Assembly: GCA_946539765.1 (NCBI GenBank)
Contig: CAMNHO010000006.1
Location: forward strand, 60,687-124,686
DNA: 64,000 nucleotides
From: UBA4312 sp002394635
Lineage (GTDB): Bacteria > Bacillota_I > Bacilli_A > Erysipelotrichales > Erysipelotrichaceae
Reading direction: 5' to 3'
The notes under the pieces: generated by a model
Database searches by the model: none
Told to the model about the DNA's origin: nothing
What the model saw: only the letters and a program-made list of their open reading frames with translations
Position numbers and translations under genes: made by a program
Shown: in pieces, positions 32,206 through 41,303 of the stretch
Position numbering within the stretch: position 1 is the first letter of the stretch
Layout of the letters: each line of letters opens with the position of its first letter

Positions 32206-34032
32206 TTATTTCTGTGCCATTTTTAAACGATAAAGATTTCGTCGGTCTTGAGCTGTTAATCCTTTTTTACGGATCCGGATCGCATCCGGAGTTACTTCCA
32301 CCAGTTCGTCATCATTGATCCATTCCAGCGCTTCTTCCAGGGAGAATATTCGCGGTGGTGTCAGCAGCATAGCCTCGTCACGTCCGCTGGAGCGTATGGC
32401 TGTAAGCTTTTTGTTCTTTAACGGATTTACATCCAAATCAATGTTCTTACTGCTCTCACCGATGATCATGCCTTCATATACTTCTGTCTGCGGAGAAATG
32501 AATAAACTTCCTCGTTCCTGAAGATTCCATAAAGCATATGTCATGGCAGTGCCGGTTTCCGTAGAAATCATCGCTCCCTGCATACGTTGTTGAATGTCCC
32601 CTTTATATGGCTCATAGCCTGAAATCCTGCGAACCAGTGTACCTTCGCCATGTGTATCGTTGATGAATTCTGTTCGGAATCCTAACAATCCACGGGTTGG
32701 CGCCTGATATGTAATTCGTACATAATCGTTTTCTTCATTTAAGTCGATCATGGTACCTTTTCTAAGATTCAACTTATTGATGATCGTTCCTTGGTATTGT
32801 GATGGGGCAATACATACAACTTCCTCTACGGGTTCTACTTTTACTCCGTTTTCATTACGATGAATGATAACTTCCGGTTTGGATACTGCCAATTCATAAC
32901 CCTCACGGCGCATATTCTCTATCAAAATCGAAATATGTAATTCACCACGACCGCTGACTCTGAAGCAGTCTGCGCTGTCAGTGGGTTCCACTTTCAATCC
33001 CACATTAACTTCCAGTTCTTTTTCCAAACGTTCTTTAATATTCCGGCTGGTAACATAGCGTCCGCTCTGTCCAGCAAATGGAGATGAATTAACATGGAAA
33101 TTCATGGATAGAGTAGGTTGTTCAATAGGAATGGATTCCATAGGATGAATGTGATCGATCGGACAAATCGTATCACCAATGCTGATATCCGGCATTCCGC
33201 TAATGACAACAATATCTCCACTATGCGCTTCTTTTACACTGGTTCGGGATAACCCTTTGTATACAAACAAATTGGAAATGGTTTCTTTGATTTCTTCGCC
33301 ATTCTGATTACAACGGATGTAAGTTTGTCCTTGTCGAAGAACACCTTTATAGAGTCTTCCGATACCCAGTCTTCCAATATAGTCATCATAAGCTAGAGCA
33401 CTGATCTGCATCTGTGCTGGTTCATCATCGTAATTCGGATATACGTGACAATGCTTTAAAATCGTGTCGAATAAAGGATCGATGGATTCACTGTCGTCAT
33501 CAAGTTCATATTGTACTACACCTTCACGGGCTACACCATAAAGGATAGGGAAATCCAATTGTTCATCATTGGCATTCAGATCCAGAAACAGATCATATAC
33601 TTCGTCAACCACTTCTTCTGCTCTTTGATCTCTTTTATCGATCTTGTTGATCAGAAGAATCGGACGTAGTCCGATTTCCAAAGCTTTACTTAAAACAAAA
33701 CGGGTTTGAGGCATAGGACCTTCACTGGCATCAACCAATAAGATGACCGTATCCACTGTACGAATGATCCGTTCTACTTCGCTGGAAAAATCAGCATGGC
33801 CCGGTGTATCGACAATATTGATCTTTACACCATTGTGTATAACGGAACAGTTCTTAGAATATATAGTAATACCACGTTCTCTTTCCAGATCATTGGAATC
33901 CATGATACAATCGACCACTTCTTCATTATCACGGAAAACATCGCTTTGACGAAGAAAGGCATCAACCAAGGTGCTTTTACCTGCATCAACGTGAGCAATA
34001 ACCGCAATATTTAATATTTGTTCTCTTGCCAT
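32206..34032 (-). CDS. typA: Ribosome-associated GTPase TypA/BipA
   Basis: A 608-residue translational GTPase involved in 50S assembly and stress growth. AHVDAGKSTLV is the P-loop, ERERGITI switch I, DTPGHADFSSEVER the G3 box with its catalytic His, and NKIDKRDQ the G4 box. The C-terminal domain unique to BipA follows. It is transcribed alone on the minus strand, facing away from the esterase gene. The GAGAG site before the ATG is weak, though the promoter is good. Confidence 0.97.
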   Translation of the reverse strand: MAREQILNIAVIAHVDAGKSTLVDAFLRQSDVFRDNEEVVDCIMDSNDLERERGITIYSKNCSVIHNGVKINIVDTPGHADFSSEVERIIRTVDTVILLVDASEGPMPQTRFVLSKALEIGLRPILLINKIDKRDQRAEEVVDEVYDLFLDLNANDEQLDFPILYGVAREGVVQYELDDDSESIDPLFDTILKHCHVYPNYDDEPAQMQISALAYDDYIGRLGIGRLYKGVLRQGQTYIRCNQNGEEIKETISNLFVYKGLSRTSVKEAHSGDIVVISGMPDISIGDTICPIDHIHPMESIPIEQPTLSMNFHVNSSPFAGQSGRYVTSRNIKERLEKELEVNVGLKVEPTDSADCFRVSGRGELHISILIENMRREGYELAVSKPEVIIHRNENGVKVEPVEEVVCIAPSQYQGTIINKLNLRKGTMIDLNEENDYVRITYQAPTRGLLGFRTEFINDTHGEGTLVRRISGYEPYKGDIQQRMQGAMISTETGTAMTYALWNLQERGSLFISPQTEVYEGMIIGESSKNIDLDVNPLKNKKLTAIRSSGRDEAMLLTPPRIFSLEEALEWINDDELVEVTPDAIRIRKKGLTAQDRRNLYRLKMAQK

Positions 34033-34064
34033 TTACGAGTCTCTCTTTCTAAAAAAACATTGTC

Positions 34065-34093
34065 ATTATAGTGCATGATAATGAAAAACTCAA
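34065..34093 (-). promoter_or_regulatory. Promoter of typA
   Basis: On the minus strand TTGAGT and TATAAT are spaced by 17 bp, about 35 bases before the typA ATG. Confidence 0.75.
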
Positions 34094-34111
34094 CGATTTT
34101 TGATTTGGAGA

Positions 34112-34120
34112 TGATATACT
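34112..34120 (+). promoter_or_regulatory. Extended -10 promoter of the esterase gene
   Basis: TGATATACT, without a clear -35, 22 bases before the ATG. It is divergent from the typA promoter, with only 19 bases between typA's -35 and this -10. Confidence 0.5.
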
Positions 34121-34142
34121 TGTGCATAAAGGAGGATTTGAT

Positions 34143-34892
34143 ATGAAGATAGAGTATTATAAAGAGCATTCGACGTTTTTAAAACGAGATATGGAGTTTA
34201 AGATTTATGGTCATGCTGGAAGAGTTTTTTTTGTATTGCCTACACAAAACAATCATTTTCATGAATGGGAATACCGTAAAATGTATGACCAGGTAATCGA
34301 TTTTATTGACAATGGGGAGTGCCGTTTCGTTTCTTGTGAAGGGATTGATCTGGAAACATGGTCAAATGATAATGGGGGATATCCGTTCCGCATTGATCGT
34401 CATGAAGAATGGATCCAGTATATTATTCATGAACTGATTCCTTCTGCCAGAGAAAAAATGGGACTAGAATCAGATACGCGTTTTTTAGCTACAGGAGCTA
34501 GTTTAGGGGCTAGCCATGCAGCAAATCTTTTCTTCCGGTATCCGGATGTGTTTGACGGTTGTTTATGTTTATCTGGTGCTTATGATCTGTCAATGTATTT
34601 TGCGGGTTTCTTTAATGAGAAGATCTACCTGAACAATCCGATGAGCTATTTACCGAATATGCCTTTGGATCATCCATATATCCAAAAGTACAATGCTTGT
34701 CCGATGATCTTCTGTGTAGGGCAGGGTGCCTGGGAGGACATTTGTATTCCACAGCTTCATGAACTGGAAGATGTTTTAAAAAGCAAAGGGATCCATGCAT
34801 GGGTGGATTTCTGGGGATATGATGTATGTCACGATTGGCCATGGTGGCGTATACAGATCCGCTATTTCATAAATAAAATTCTTCATGGATAA
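34143..34892 (+). CDS. Putative esterase, alpha/beta-hydrolase fold (esterase D-like)
   Basis: A 249-residue cytoplasmic protein. TGASLGASHAANLFFRYP near residue 120 is the nucleophile elbow (G-x-S-x-G). YDVCHDWPWWR near the end places the probable catalytic His, and QGAWED in the last third is where the acid is expected. It resembles the PF00756 esterase family; the substrate is unknown. AAAGGAGG lies 7 bases before the ATG at 34143, so that start is preferred over a GTG seven codons upstream that precedes this ribosome site. Confidence 0.8.
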   Translation: MKIEYYKEHSTFLKRDMEFKIYGHAGRVFFVLPTQNNHFHEWEYRKMYDQVIDFIDNGECRFVSCEGIDLETWSNDNGGYPFRIDRHEEWIQYIIHELIPSAREKMGLESDTRFLATGASLGASHAANLFFRYPDVFDGCLCLSGAYDLSMYFAGFFNEKIYLNNPMSYLPNMPLDHPYIQKYNACPMIFCVGQGAWEDICIPQLHELEDVLKSKGIHAWVDFWGYDVCHDWPWWRIQIRYFINKILHG

Positions 34893-34926
34893 AAAAAGGA
34901 TACAAATTAAAACTGTATCCTCTTTT
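34891..34926. terminator. Bidirectional terminator between the esterase and nifU-like genes
   Basis: GGATACA pairs with TGTATCC between an A7 tract and a CTTTTT tract. It serves the plus-strand esterase and the minus-strand NifU-type gene. Confidence 0.85.
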
Positions 34927-34936
34927 TCATTGTGTT

Positions 34937-35194
34937 TTAAACTAACATAACATCCCGAACGCCTGGTACTTCATCCAGTATCAATAATCGAATGCCGCTG
35001 GAAAAATCTTCAACGGCCATAAAACAGCCGGAGCAGGCACCTTGGAAAGCAACATATACAATATTGTTTTCATCGATACCCAGTAATTCGACATCGCCTC
35101 CATCTTGCTGAATATAAGGTCTGATTTTATCAATACAGGCTTGTACTTGTTCTTTGGTTGGAATGATTTCTTCTGTTGAATTTTGTTCGCTCAT
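34937..35194 (-). CDS. NifU C-terminal-domain protein (Fe-S carrier)
   Basis: An 85-residue Nfu-type protein that carries or delivers Fe-S clusters. IRPYIQQDGGDVELLG and QGACSGC (Cys54 and Cys57, the C-x-x-C cluster site) are the family signatures. It stands alone with its own promoter. The adjacent divergent gene is nifJ, an Fe-S enzyme with several clusters, so cluster delivery to it is an attractive but unproven link. Confidence 0.93.
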   Translation of the reverse strand: MSEQNSTEEIIPTKEQVQACIDKIRPYIQQDGGDVELLGIDENNIVYVAFQGACSGCFMAVEDFSSGIRLLILDEVPGVRDVMLV

Positions 35195-35223
35195 AACATC
35201 GTGCTCCTTGATTTCACTATATT

Positions 35224-35251
35224 AATATAATTATTTTTGTAAAATATGCAA
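35224..35251 (-). promoter_or_regulatory. Promoter of the NifU-like gene
   Basis: On the minus strand TTGCAT and TATATT are spaced by 16 bp. AAGGAG lies 9 bases before the ATG. Confidence 0.6.
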
Positions 35252-35439
35252 CTATAACGCTCGTTTTATTTCAAACTATTCATATACAGCGATGGGCGGG
35301 ATTACAACCATACAAAATCTTTTCCAAAATAGAATAAAAGAAATATTTATAAGAAAAATACAAGGTGAATATGCATAAGGATAAAGCTGAAATAATTAGC
35401 TATAACTTACTGAAAAGACAAGTTATCTTGGAAATGGTC
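35252..35439. promoter_or_regulatory. Intergenic region upstream of nifJ with an inverted repeat
   Basis: This AT-rich region holds no gene. ATAACTT (35402-35408) and AAGTTAT (35420-35426) form a 7-bp inverted repeat about 15 bases upstream of the nifJ -35 box, a possible operator. It does not match the Rex consensus. No riboswitch motif is seen. Confidence 0.4.
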
Positions 35440-35468
35440 TTTAAAAATTATAACAAAATCCGTATAAT
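35440..35468 (+). promoter_or_regulatory. Promoter of nifJ
   Basis: TTTAAA and TATAAT are spaced by 17 bp. The transcript would begin with a small hairpin (TTGGT with ACCAA, 35473-35489), which could stabilise the mRNA or act as an operator. Confidence 0.6.
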
Positions 35469-35515
35469 TATATTGGTTTATCTTACCAAACAATCTTAAG
35501 GAGGAAAATATTGTA

Positions 35516-38500
35516 ATGGCAAAAAAATTTATGTCCATGGACGGTAATACTGCAGCCGCTCATAATGCGTATGCACTTACCGAATTGAGTTGTATTTATC
35601 CTATTACTCCATCTTCTCCAATGGCAGAAGTTATGGATGAATGGGCAAATCAAGGACGCAAAAATGTATTTGGTGAAGTTGTAAAAATCGCCGAACTCCA
35701 GTCCGAAGCGGGAGCTTCAGGAGCTGTTCACGGTGCAGTTCAGGCGGGAACTTTAGCAACTACTTTCACAGCCAGCCAAGGTTTATTATTGATGATCCCA
35801 AACATCTATAAATGGGTTGGTGAAAACATGCCTGCAGTACTTCATGTTGCAGCACGTTCTTTGGCCAGTCGTTCTTTGAATATCTTTGGTGATCACGAAG
35901 ATATTTACGCAGTTCGTCAGACTGGTATCTGTATGTTGTCAAGCCATTCTGTACAGGAGGCTATGGATCTGGCGGGTGTTGCTCACTTAGCGGCAATCAA
36001 GTGTCATGTTCCGTTCTTACATTTCCATGATGGTTTCCGTACTAGTCATGAAGTTCATAAAGTGGAAGTATTTGACACGGATCTTTATAAAGATCTGCTT
36101 GATTGGGATGCTCTGGAAGAATTCAGAAATCGTGCTATGGATCCGCACACAAACCCGGTTACACGTGGAGCTAACGAAAATGATGATATCTTCTTCCCAA
36201 GTGTAGAAGCTCGAAATAAACATTATGAAGCAGTTCCTGATGTAGTAGCTGATTACATGAAGAAGATCAGTGAAATCACCGGACGTGAATACGCTCCGTT
36301 TACTTACACAGGTGCTCCGGATGCTGAACGTGTCCTGGTAGTTATGGGTTCTGCCAGTGAAGCAGCTGGTGAAGTTGTAAATGACTTAGTATCTAAGGGT
36401 GAAAAGGTTGGTATGATCAAAGTTCATTTGTACCGTCCGTTCTCTGTTAAATACTTAAAGGCCGTTTTACCGGAAAGCGTAAAACGTATTGCGGTATTAG
36501 ATCGTACAAAAGAAACCGGTTCAATCGGTGAACCTCTGTATCTGGATGTATTGGCTGCATTGAATGGTACAGGTATTGAAATTATCGGTGGACGTTATGG
36601 ATTGGGTTCTCACGATACACAGCCAAATCAGATCAAAGCCGTATTTGATTATTTAAAAGCAGATGAAATCAAGACAGGTTTCACAATTGGTATCAATGAT
36701 GATGTAACTTATACATCTTTACCAGTTGATCCGGATTATCAGATTGAATCAGATGCAACAGCTTGTCTGTTCTGGGGTCTTGGATCTGACGGTACTGTAG
36801 GTGCTAACAAGAACACGATCAAGATCATTGGTGATAATACAGATCAATATGCACAAGGTTACTTTGCGTATGATTCTAAAAAAGCCGGTGGTGTTACTCG
36901 TTCCCACTTACGTTTCGGAAAATCTCCGATCCATTCAACTTACTATGTAAATAACGCTGACTTTATCTCTGTATCTTTGGATACATACATGTTTAAATAT
37001 GATGTTGCCCGCGGATTGAAGAAGGGTGGAACATTCTTATTAAATACAACATTTGATAAAGACGAAATCGTTAAACGTATGCCTAACCGTTTAAAAGCAC
37101 GTTTGGCACAGCAGGAAGCTAGATTCTATATTATCAATGCAACGAAAATTGCTATGGAAATCGGTATGGGTCGTCGTACCAATACAATCCTGCAGTCTGC
37201 ATTCTTTGCGCTGAATGAACAAATCATGCCTTTGGAAACCTCTATTGACTTAATGAAGAAATTCGCTAAAAAGTCTTATGGTAAGAAGGGTGATGACATT
37301 GTTAACCTGAACTACAAAGCAATTGACGCCGGAAAAGACGGATTGGTAGAAGTACCTGTAGATCCAGCATGGGCTGAATTACCATTCGGTTCATTAAGAG
37401 AAATGACAGGAGATCCTTACTGGGATGAATATGCTGGACGTATTAATGCTCTGGAAGGATATGATATGCCAGTTAGTTCCTTCACTAAATTTGGTGTATT
37501 AGATGGAACGATGCGGCCTAATGCAAGCTTTAAGGAAAAACGTGCGATTGCGACAATGGTTCCTGATTGGAATCCGGATAACTGTATCCAGTGTGGTATC
37601 TGTTCTTTCGTTTGTCCGCATGCTACGATTCGTACATTTGCATTGACTGAAGAAGAAGTTGCCAACGCTCCACAGGAATTTGCTACATTACCTTTGATGG
37701 GTATTAAGAGCCAGAAAATGGCATTCCGTGTTCAGGTATCTCCATCGAACTGTGTTGGATGTGGTCTGTGTGCAAAAGAATGTCCAGGAAAACGTGGAGA
37801 AAAAGCATTGAAGATGGTAGACATCCACGACAAGATGGACGAAGATGCATTAGCTGATTACTTATACAAAGAAACAGAATACAAACAAGATAAACTGGAA
37901 GCCGAAAGCAAAATGTTTGCGAAGAGCACGATTAAAGGTTCTCAGTTCTTGATGCCTTACTTTGAAGTATCCGGTTCTTGTCCGGGATGTGGTGAAACTC
38001 CTTATTACCGTTTAGCATCTCAGCTGTTTGGTAAAGATATGATGATCGCCAACGCAACAGGATGTTCTTCTATTTACTGTGGTGCTACTCCAAGTACTCC
38101 ATTTGTAACAGATAAAGATGGACAAGGTGTTGCTTGGGCTAACTCCTTATTCGAAGACAATGCTGAATACGGTTATGGTATGGCATTAGCTGAAAACTAT
38201 AAGATGGCTAAGATCTACCGTACAGTAGAAGAGAACATGGATTCTGTTAGCGGAGAACTGAAAGCGTTATTTGAAGAATACTTAGCTGCTAAATCCGATA
38301 AAGATGCACAGCGTAAACTGGCACCGCAGATCAAGGAATTAGCTGCAAAAGAAGAAAATGAAGCAGTTAAGGCACTGGCTGACGAAGATCTGGTTGAAAA
38401 ATCAGTATGGATCGTTGGTGGTGACGGATGGTCTTACGATATCGGTTATGGTGGAGTTGACCATGTATTAGCTAACAATGTAAATGTTAATATCCTAGTT

Positions 38501-39046
38501 CTGGATACAGAAGTTTATTCTAATACAGGTGGACAGTCCAGTAAATCCAGCCAGCGTGCATCCATCGCTAAGTTTGCTGCCGGTGGTAAGACAACTTCTA
38601 AGAAAGACTTAGGTCAGATTGCTATGACTTATGGTCATGTATATGTAGCACAGGTATGTATGGGTGCTAACAAGATGCAGACTTTGAAAGCATTCCAGGA
38701 AGCTGAAAGCTACAATGGACCATCTTTGATCATTGCTTATGCACCATGTGCTGAACATCATATCAAGGGTGGAATGAGCATCCATCAGCAAGTACAGCGT
38801 GATGCTGTAGACTGTGGTTATGTAACTCTGTATCGTTATGATCCACGTGCTGAACAGCATCTGACAATCGATTCTAAGGAACCAGATTGGGATAAGATGG
38901 AAGCCTTCATGATGAGAGAAACTCGATTCAACCAGCTGGCTCGTTTGAAAGGACCAGAAGGAGCTAAAGAATTATTCGAACAATGTAAAGCCGATGCACA
39001 GCGTCGTCGTCATCGTTTAGAAAGCTTAGCTGAAAAAGGTGAATAA
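35516..39046 (+). CDS. nifJ: Pyruvate:ferredoxin (flavodoxin) oxidoreductase
   Basis: A single-chain PFOR of 1176 residues that converts pyruvate and CoA to acetyl-CoA and CO2 with reduction of ferredoxin. In order: the pyrimidine-binding domain I (YPITPSSPMAEVMDEW), the CoA and linker domains, a two-cluster ferredoxin domain with CIQCGICSFVCP and CVGCGLCAKECP, then the TPP domain with CPGCGETPYYRL (a Cys pair for the proximal cluster) and GGDGWSYDIGYGG. All Fe-S ligands appear intact. AAGGAGG precedes the ATG. It marks an anaerobic metabolism and is oxygen-sensitive in known cases. Confidence 0.97.
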   Translation: MAKKFMSMDGNTAAAHNAYALTELSCIYPITPSSPMAEVMDEWANQGRKNVFGEVVKIAELQSEAGASGAVHGAVQAGTLATTFTASQGLLLMIPNIYKWVGENMPAVLHVAARSLASRSLNIFGDHEDIYAVRQTGICMLSSHSVQEAMDLAGVAHLAAIKCHVPFLHFHDGFRTSHEVHKVEVFDTDLYKDLLDWDALEEFRNRAMDPHTNPVTRGANENDDIFFPSVEARNKHYEAVPDVVADYMKKISEITGREYAPFTYTGAPDAERVLVVMGSASEAAGEVVNDLVSKGEKVGMIKVHLYRPFSVKYLKAVLPESVKRIAVLDRTKETGSIGEPLYLDVLAALNGTGIEIIGGRYGLGSHDTQPNQIKAVFDYLKADEIKTGFTIGINDDVTYTSLPVDPDYQIESDATACLFWGLGSDGTVGANKNTIKIIGDNTDQYAQGYFAYDSKKAGGVTRSHLRFGKSPIHSTYYVNNADFISVSLDTYMFKYDVARGLKKGGTFLLNTTFDKDEIVKRMPNRLKARLAQQEARFYIINATKIAMEIGMGRRTNTILQSAFFALNEQIMPLETSIDLMKKFAKKSYGKKGDDIVNLNYKAIDAGKDGLVEVPVDPAWAELPFGSLREMTGDPYWDEYAGRINALEGYDMPVSSFTKFGVLDGTMRPNASFKEKRAIATMVPDWNPDNCIQCGICSFVCPHATIRTFALTEEEVANAPQEFATLPLMGIKSQKMAFRVQVSPSNCVGCGLCAKECPGKRGEKALKMVDIHDKMDEDALADYLYKETEYKQDKLEAESKMFAKSTIKGSQFLMPYFEVSGSCPGCGETPYYRLASQLFGKDMMIANATGCSSIYCGATPSTPFVTDKDGQGVAWANSLFEDNAEYGYGMALAENYKMAKIYRTVEENMDSVSGELKALFEEYLAAKSDKDAQRKLAPQIKELAAKEENEAVKALADEDLVEKSVWIVGGDGWSYDIGYGGVDHVLANNVNVNILVLDTEVYSNTGGQSSKSSQRASIAKFAAGGKTTSKKDLGQIAMTYGHVYVAQVCMGANKMQTLKAFQEAESYNGPSLIIAYAPCAEHHIKGGMSIHQQVQRDAVDCGYVTLYRYDPRAEQHLTIDSKEPDWDKMEAFMMRETRFNQLARLKGPEGAKELFEQCKADAQRRRHRLESLAEKGE

Positions 39047-39056
39047 TTTTTAATAG

Positions 39057-39085
39057 AAAACAGGGATTACAATCCCTGTTTTTTT
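39057..39085 (+). terminator. Terminator of nifJ
   Basis: AAAACAGGGA pairs with TCCCTGTTTT, followed by a long T-run. Confidence 0.92.
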
Positions 39086-39092
39086 ATGTCGT

Positions 39093-39122
39093 ACAAAAAA
39101 AAGCTTCCATAGGGAAGCTTTT
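39093..39122 (-). terminator. Terminator of icd
   Basis: AAGCTTCC and GGAAGCTT with an ATAG loop; on the minus strand it is followed by T8. It touches the stop codon of icd. Confidence 0.88.
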
Positions 39123-40329
39123 ATAAAAGGTTATCCAAATGTTGGCGGATTGCCTGAATGAATTCATCGGTATTGACTTGTGTTGTGCAGATACCAATGG
39201 CCAACGGGCATAGATCCTTCGTCATGATTCCTTCATTTAATGTATCTAAACAAGCTTGTTCCAATTTTTTTGCAAATTGCATCAATTCCGGTAAGTCATC
39301 CTTTTCTCCTCGTTTATAAAGAGCACCGGTCCATGCGAAAATAGTGGCAATTGGATTAGTGGAGGTTTTTTCACCCTTTAGGTACTTGTAATAATGGCGT
39401 GTTACTGTACCATGAGCTGCTTCATATTCATAGTTTCCTTCGGGGCTCACCAATACACTGGTCATCATAGCTAAAGAGCCGAAAGCGGTTGAGACCATAT
39501 CACTCATTACATCACCATCATAATTTTTACATGCCCAGATCATACCGCCTTCACTTCGGATAATACGCGCAACGATATCATCAATCAGGCTATAGAAATA
39601 GCTAATATGATTTTTTTCAAAGGATTCTTTATATTCATTATCATAGATTTCCTGAAAGATGTCTTTAAAGCGATGATCGTAGGTTTTAGAAATAGTATCT
39701 TTGGCTCCAAACCACAGATCCTGTTTACAATCCAGAGCGTAGTTGAAACAGCTGCGGGCGAAACTTTCAATACTATCATCTTTATTGTATTGACCTTGTA
39801 CGATACCGGCACCTTCGAAAGTGAAAATCTCTTGAGACTGTGTATTGCCATCTTCATCGGTGAATGACAGTACCGCTTTTCCAGGTTTATCTACTTTAAT
39901 TTCCGTGGCTCTGTAAACATCACCGTATGCATGTCGGGCAATGGTGATAGGATATTTCCAGTTATTGACAACCGGTTTGATCGGGTCGATCATTATTGGG
40001 GCGCGGAATACAGTGCCATCCAAAATAGCGCGGATCGTACCATTGGGACTTTTCCACATTTTTTTAAGATGATATTCTTCTACACGTTGTGCATTGGGTG
40101 TAATGGTAGCACATTTTACGGAAACGCCATATTTTTTATTGGCGTTTGCAGCATCAATGGTTACCTGATCATTGGTTGCATCACGATTTTCAAGACCAAG
40201 ATCATAATAGTCAACTTTCAAATCGATATATGGCAAAATCAGTTCATCTTTGATCTGCTGCCATAGGATACGTGTCATCTCATCGCCATCCATTTCGACC
40301 AATGGGGTTCTCATCTTAATTTTATCCAT
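39121..40329 (-). CDS. icd: NADP-dependent isocitrate dehydrogenase (eukaryotic-like type)
   Basis: A 402-residue dehydrogenase oxidising isocitrate to 2-oxoglutarate. PLVEMDGDEMTRILWQQIK, TITPNAQRVEEY, MWKSPNGTIRAILDGTVFR, YDGDVMSDMVSTAFGSL and AAHGTVTRHYYKY are the marks of the IDH subfamily shared with eukaryotic cytosolic and mitochondrial enzymes, unlike E. coli Icd. The ATG at 40329 has AGGAGGA 8 bases upstream; the frame extends 19 codons further but without a ribosome site. No citrate synthase or aconitase is adjacent, so its likely use is 2-oxoglutarate for glutamate synthesis plus NADPH. Confidence 0.95.
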   Translation of the reverse strand: MDKIKMRTPLVEMDGDEMTRILWQQIKDELILPYIDLKVDYYDLGLENRDATNDQVTIDAANANKKYGVSVKCATITPNAQRVEEYHLKKMWKSPNGTIRAILDGTVFRAPIMIDPIKPVVNNWKYPITIARHAYGDVYRATEIKVDKPGKAVLSFTDEDGNTQSQEIFTFEGAGIVQGQYNKDDSIESFARSCFNYALDCKQDLWFGAKDTISKTYDHRFKDIFQEIYDNEYKESFEKNHISYFYSLIDDIVARIIRSEGGMIWACKNYDGDVMSDMVSTAFGSLAMMTSVLVSPEGNYEYEAAHGTVTRHYYKYLKGEKTSTNPIATIFAWTGALYKRGEKDDLPELMQFAKKLEQACLDTLNEGIMTKDLCPLAIGICTTQVNTDEFIQAIRQHLDNLL

Positions 40330-40356
40330 AATCAAAATCCTCCTAAATACGGAAAC

Positions 40357-40386
40357 ATTATACATTTGGTATCCTATAAAGTTCAA
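40357..40386 (-). promoter_or_regulatory. Promoter of icd
   Basis: On the minus strand TTGAAC and TATAAT are spaced by 18 bp. Confidence 0.65.
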
Positions 40387-40451
40387 GAAACAGTTTTAAT
40401 TTTATCCATGAATCATAAATTGTGTTACACTATATTCATTATGGAGGCACT

Positions 40452-41303
40452 ATGATAATCGCGACTGTTTATGATATAAACTCTGTTGAACAATTTTCCA
40501 AAGCAGGCATCCATGCAATCCTGCTTGGTGCAAAAGGCTTTTCTGTACGAGCATGTAAGGAAGTTGATCTGGATGAATTAAAAATCTGGAAGAGCGCTTG
40601 TGATACATACAATATACGTATATATATGAATTGTCTTAAATTGATCGAACAACAGGAAATTGAAGAGATCAAGCTATTGTTGAAGACATATCAAGCAATT
40701 GGTATTGATGGGATTTATATAGCTGATGAAGGAATTATGGAAATTTGTGATTCCATGCAGCTTTCAATGGAGCTGATATATCAGCCGGAAACTTTAATGA
40801 CAAATGCCATGGATGTAGATTTTTATATAGATCAGGGCATTCATGCCGTATGTCTGGCACATGAGCTTTCCTTGGATGAAATATTGAATATTGCTGATAA
40901 AAATTCAAACGTCGAAATTTTAGCTTTTGGATACTTCAGTGTTTTATATTCCCGACGACCTTTGATTAGTAATTATCTTAAAGCTATTAACTCCAAGTAT
41001 ATTTATAAGGAACAACGACTGGATCTGATTGAACAGACACGAACAGGACGTATGCCGATTTATGAAGATAAAAATGGTACATATATATTCAGTGAGCAAC
41101 CTATTAACAGCTTTGATCAAATTGCAGCCTTCAAGAAGGCGGGAATCCATAGGTTTCGCATTGATTCCATCTTTTTTGATGACCAGTGGACACTGGATCT
41201 GATGAGCTGTATACAGAAAAAACAAAGACCTTCTTTAGGATCAGATCATTGGTACCATCAGACGACAACAAAAGTAAAGGAGCCGGATCATGAAAAAAAT
41301 TGA
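40452..41303 (+). CDS. trhP1: U32-family protein, first of a pair (TrhP1/YrrN-like)
   Basis: A 283-residue TIM-barrel-like protein related to peptidase family U32. It keeps the family layout (GAILLG-like strand, YMNCLKL, LAFGYFSVLYSRRPL) but lacks the Cys-rich cluster signature of its partner. In Bacillus, YrrN and YrrO (TrhP1 and TrhP2) hydroxylate U34 of tRNAs. The adjacent pair here, overlapping by 14 bases, has the same order. GGAGG lies 4 bases before the ATG at 40452. The assignment rests on synteny with the downstream U32 gene. Confidence 0.7.
   Translation: MIIATVYDINSVEQFSKAGIHAILLGAKGFSVRACKEVDLDELKIWKSACDTYNIRIYMNCLKLIEQQEIEEIKLLLKTYQAIGIDGIYIADEGIMEICDSMQLSMELIYQPETLMTNAMDVDFYIDQGIHAVCLAHELSLDEILNIADKNSNVEILAFGYFSVLYSRRPLISNYLKAINSKYIYKEQRLDLIEQTRTGRMPIYEDKNGTYIFSEQPINSFDQIAAFKKAGIHRFRIDSIFFDDQWTLDLMSCIQKKQRPSLGSDHWYHQTTTKVKEPDHEKN

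Noticed and set aside
35252..35439. Rex (redox) operator upstream of nifJ
   Set aside because: The inverted repeat ATAACTT/AAGTTAT does not match TTGTGAA-N4-TTCACAA.
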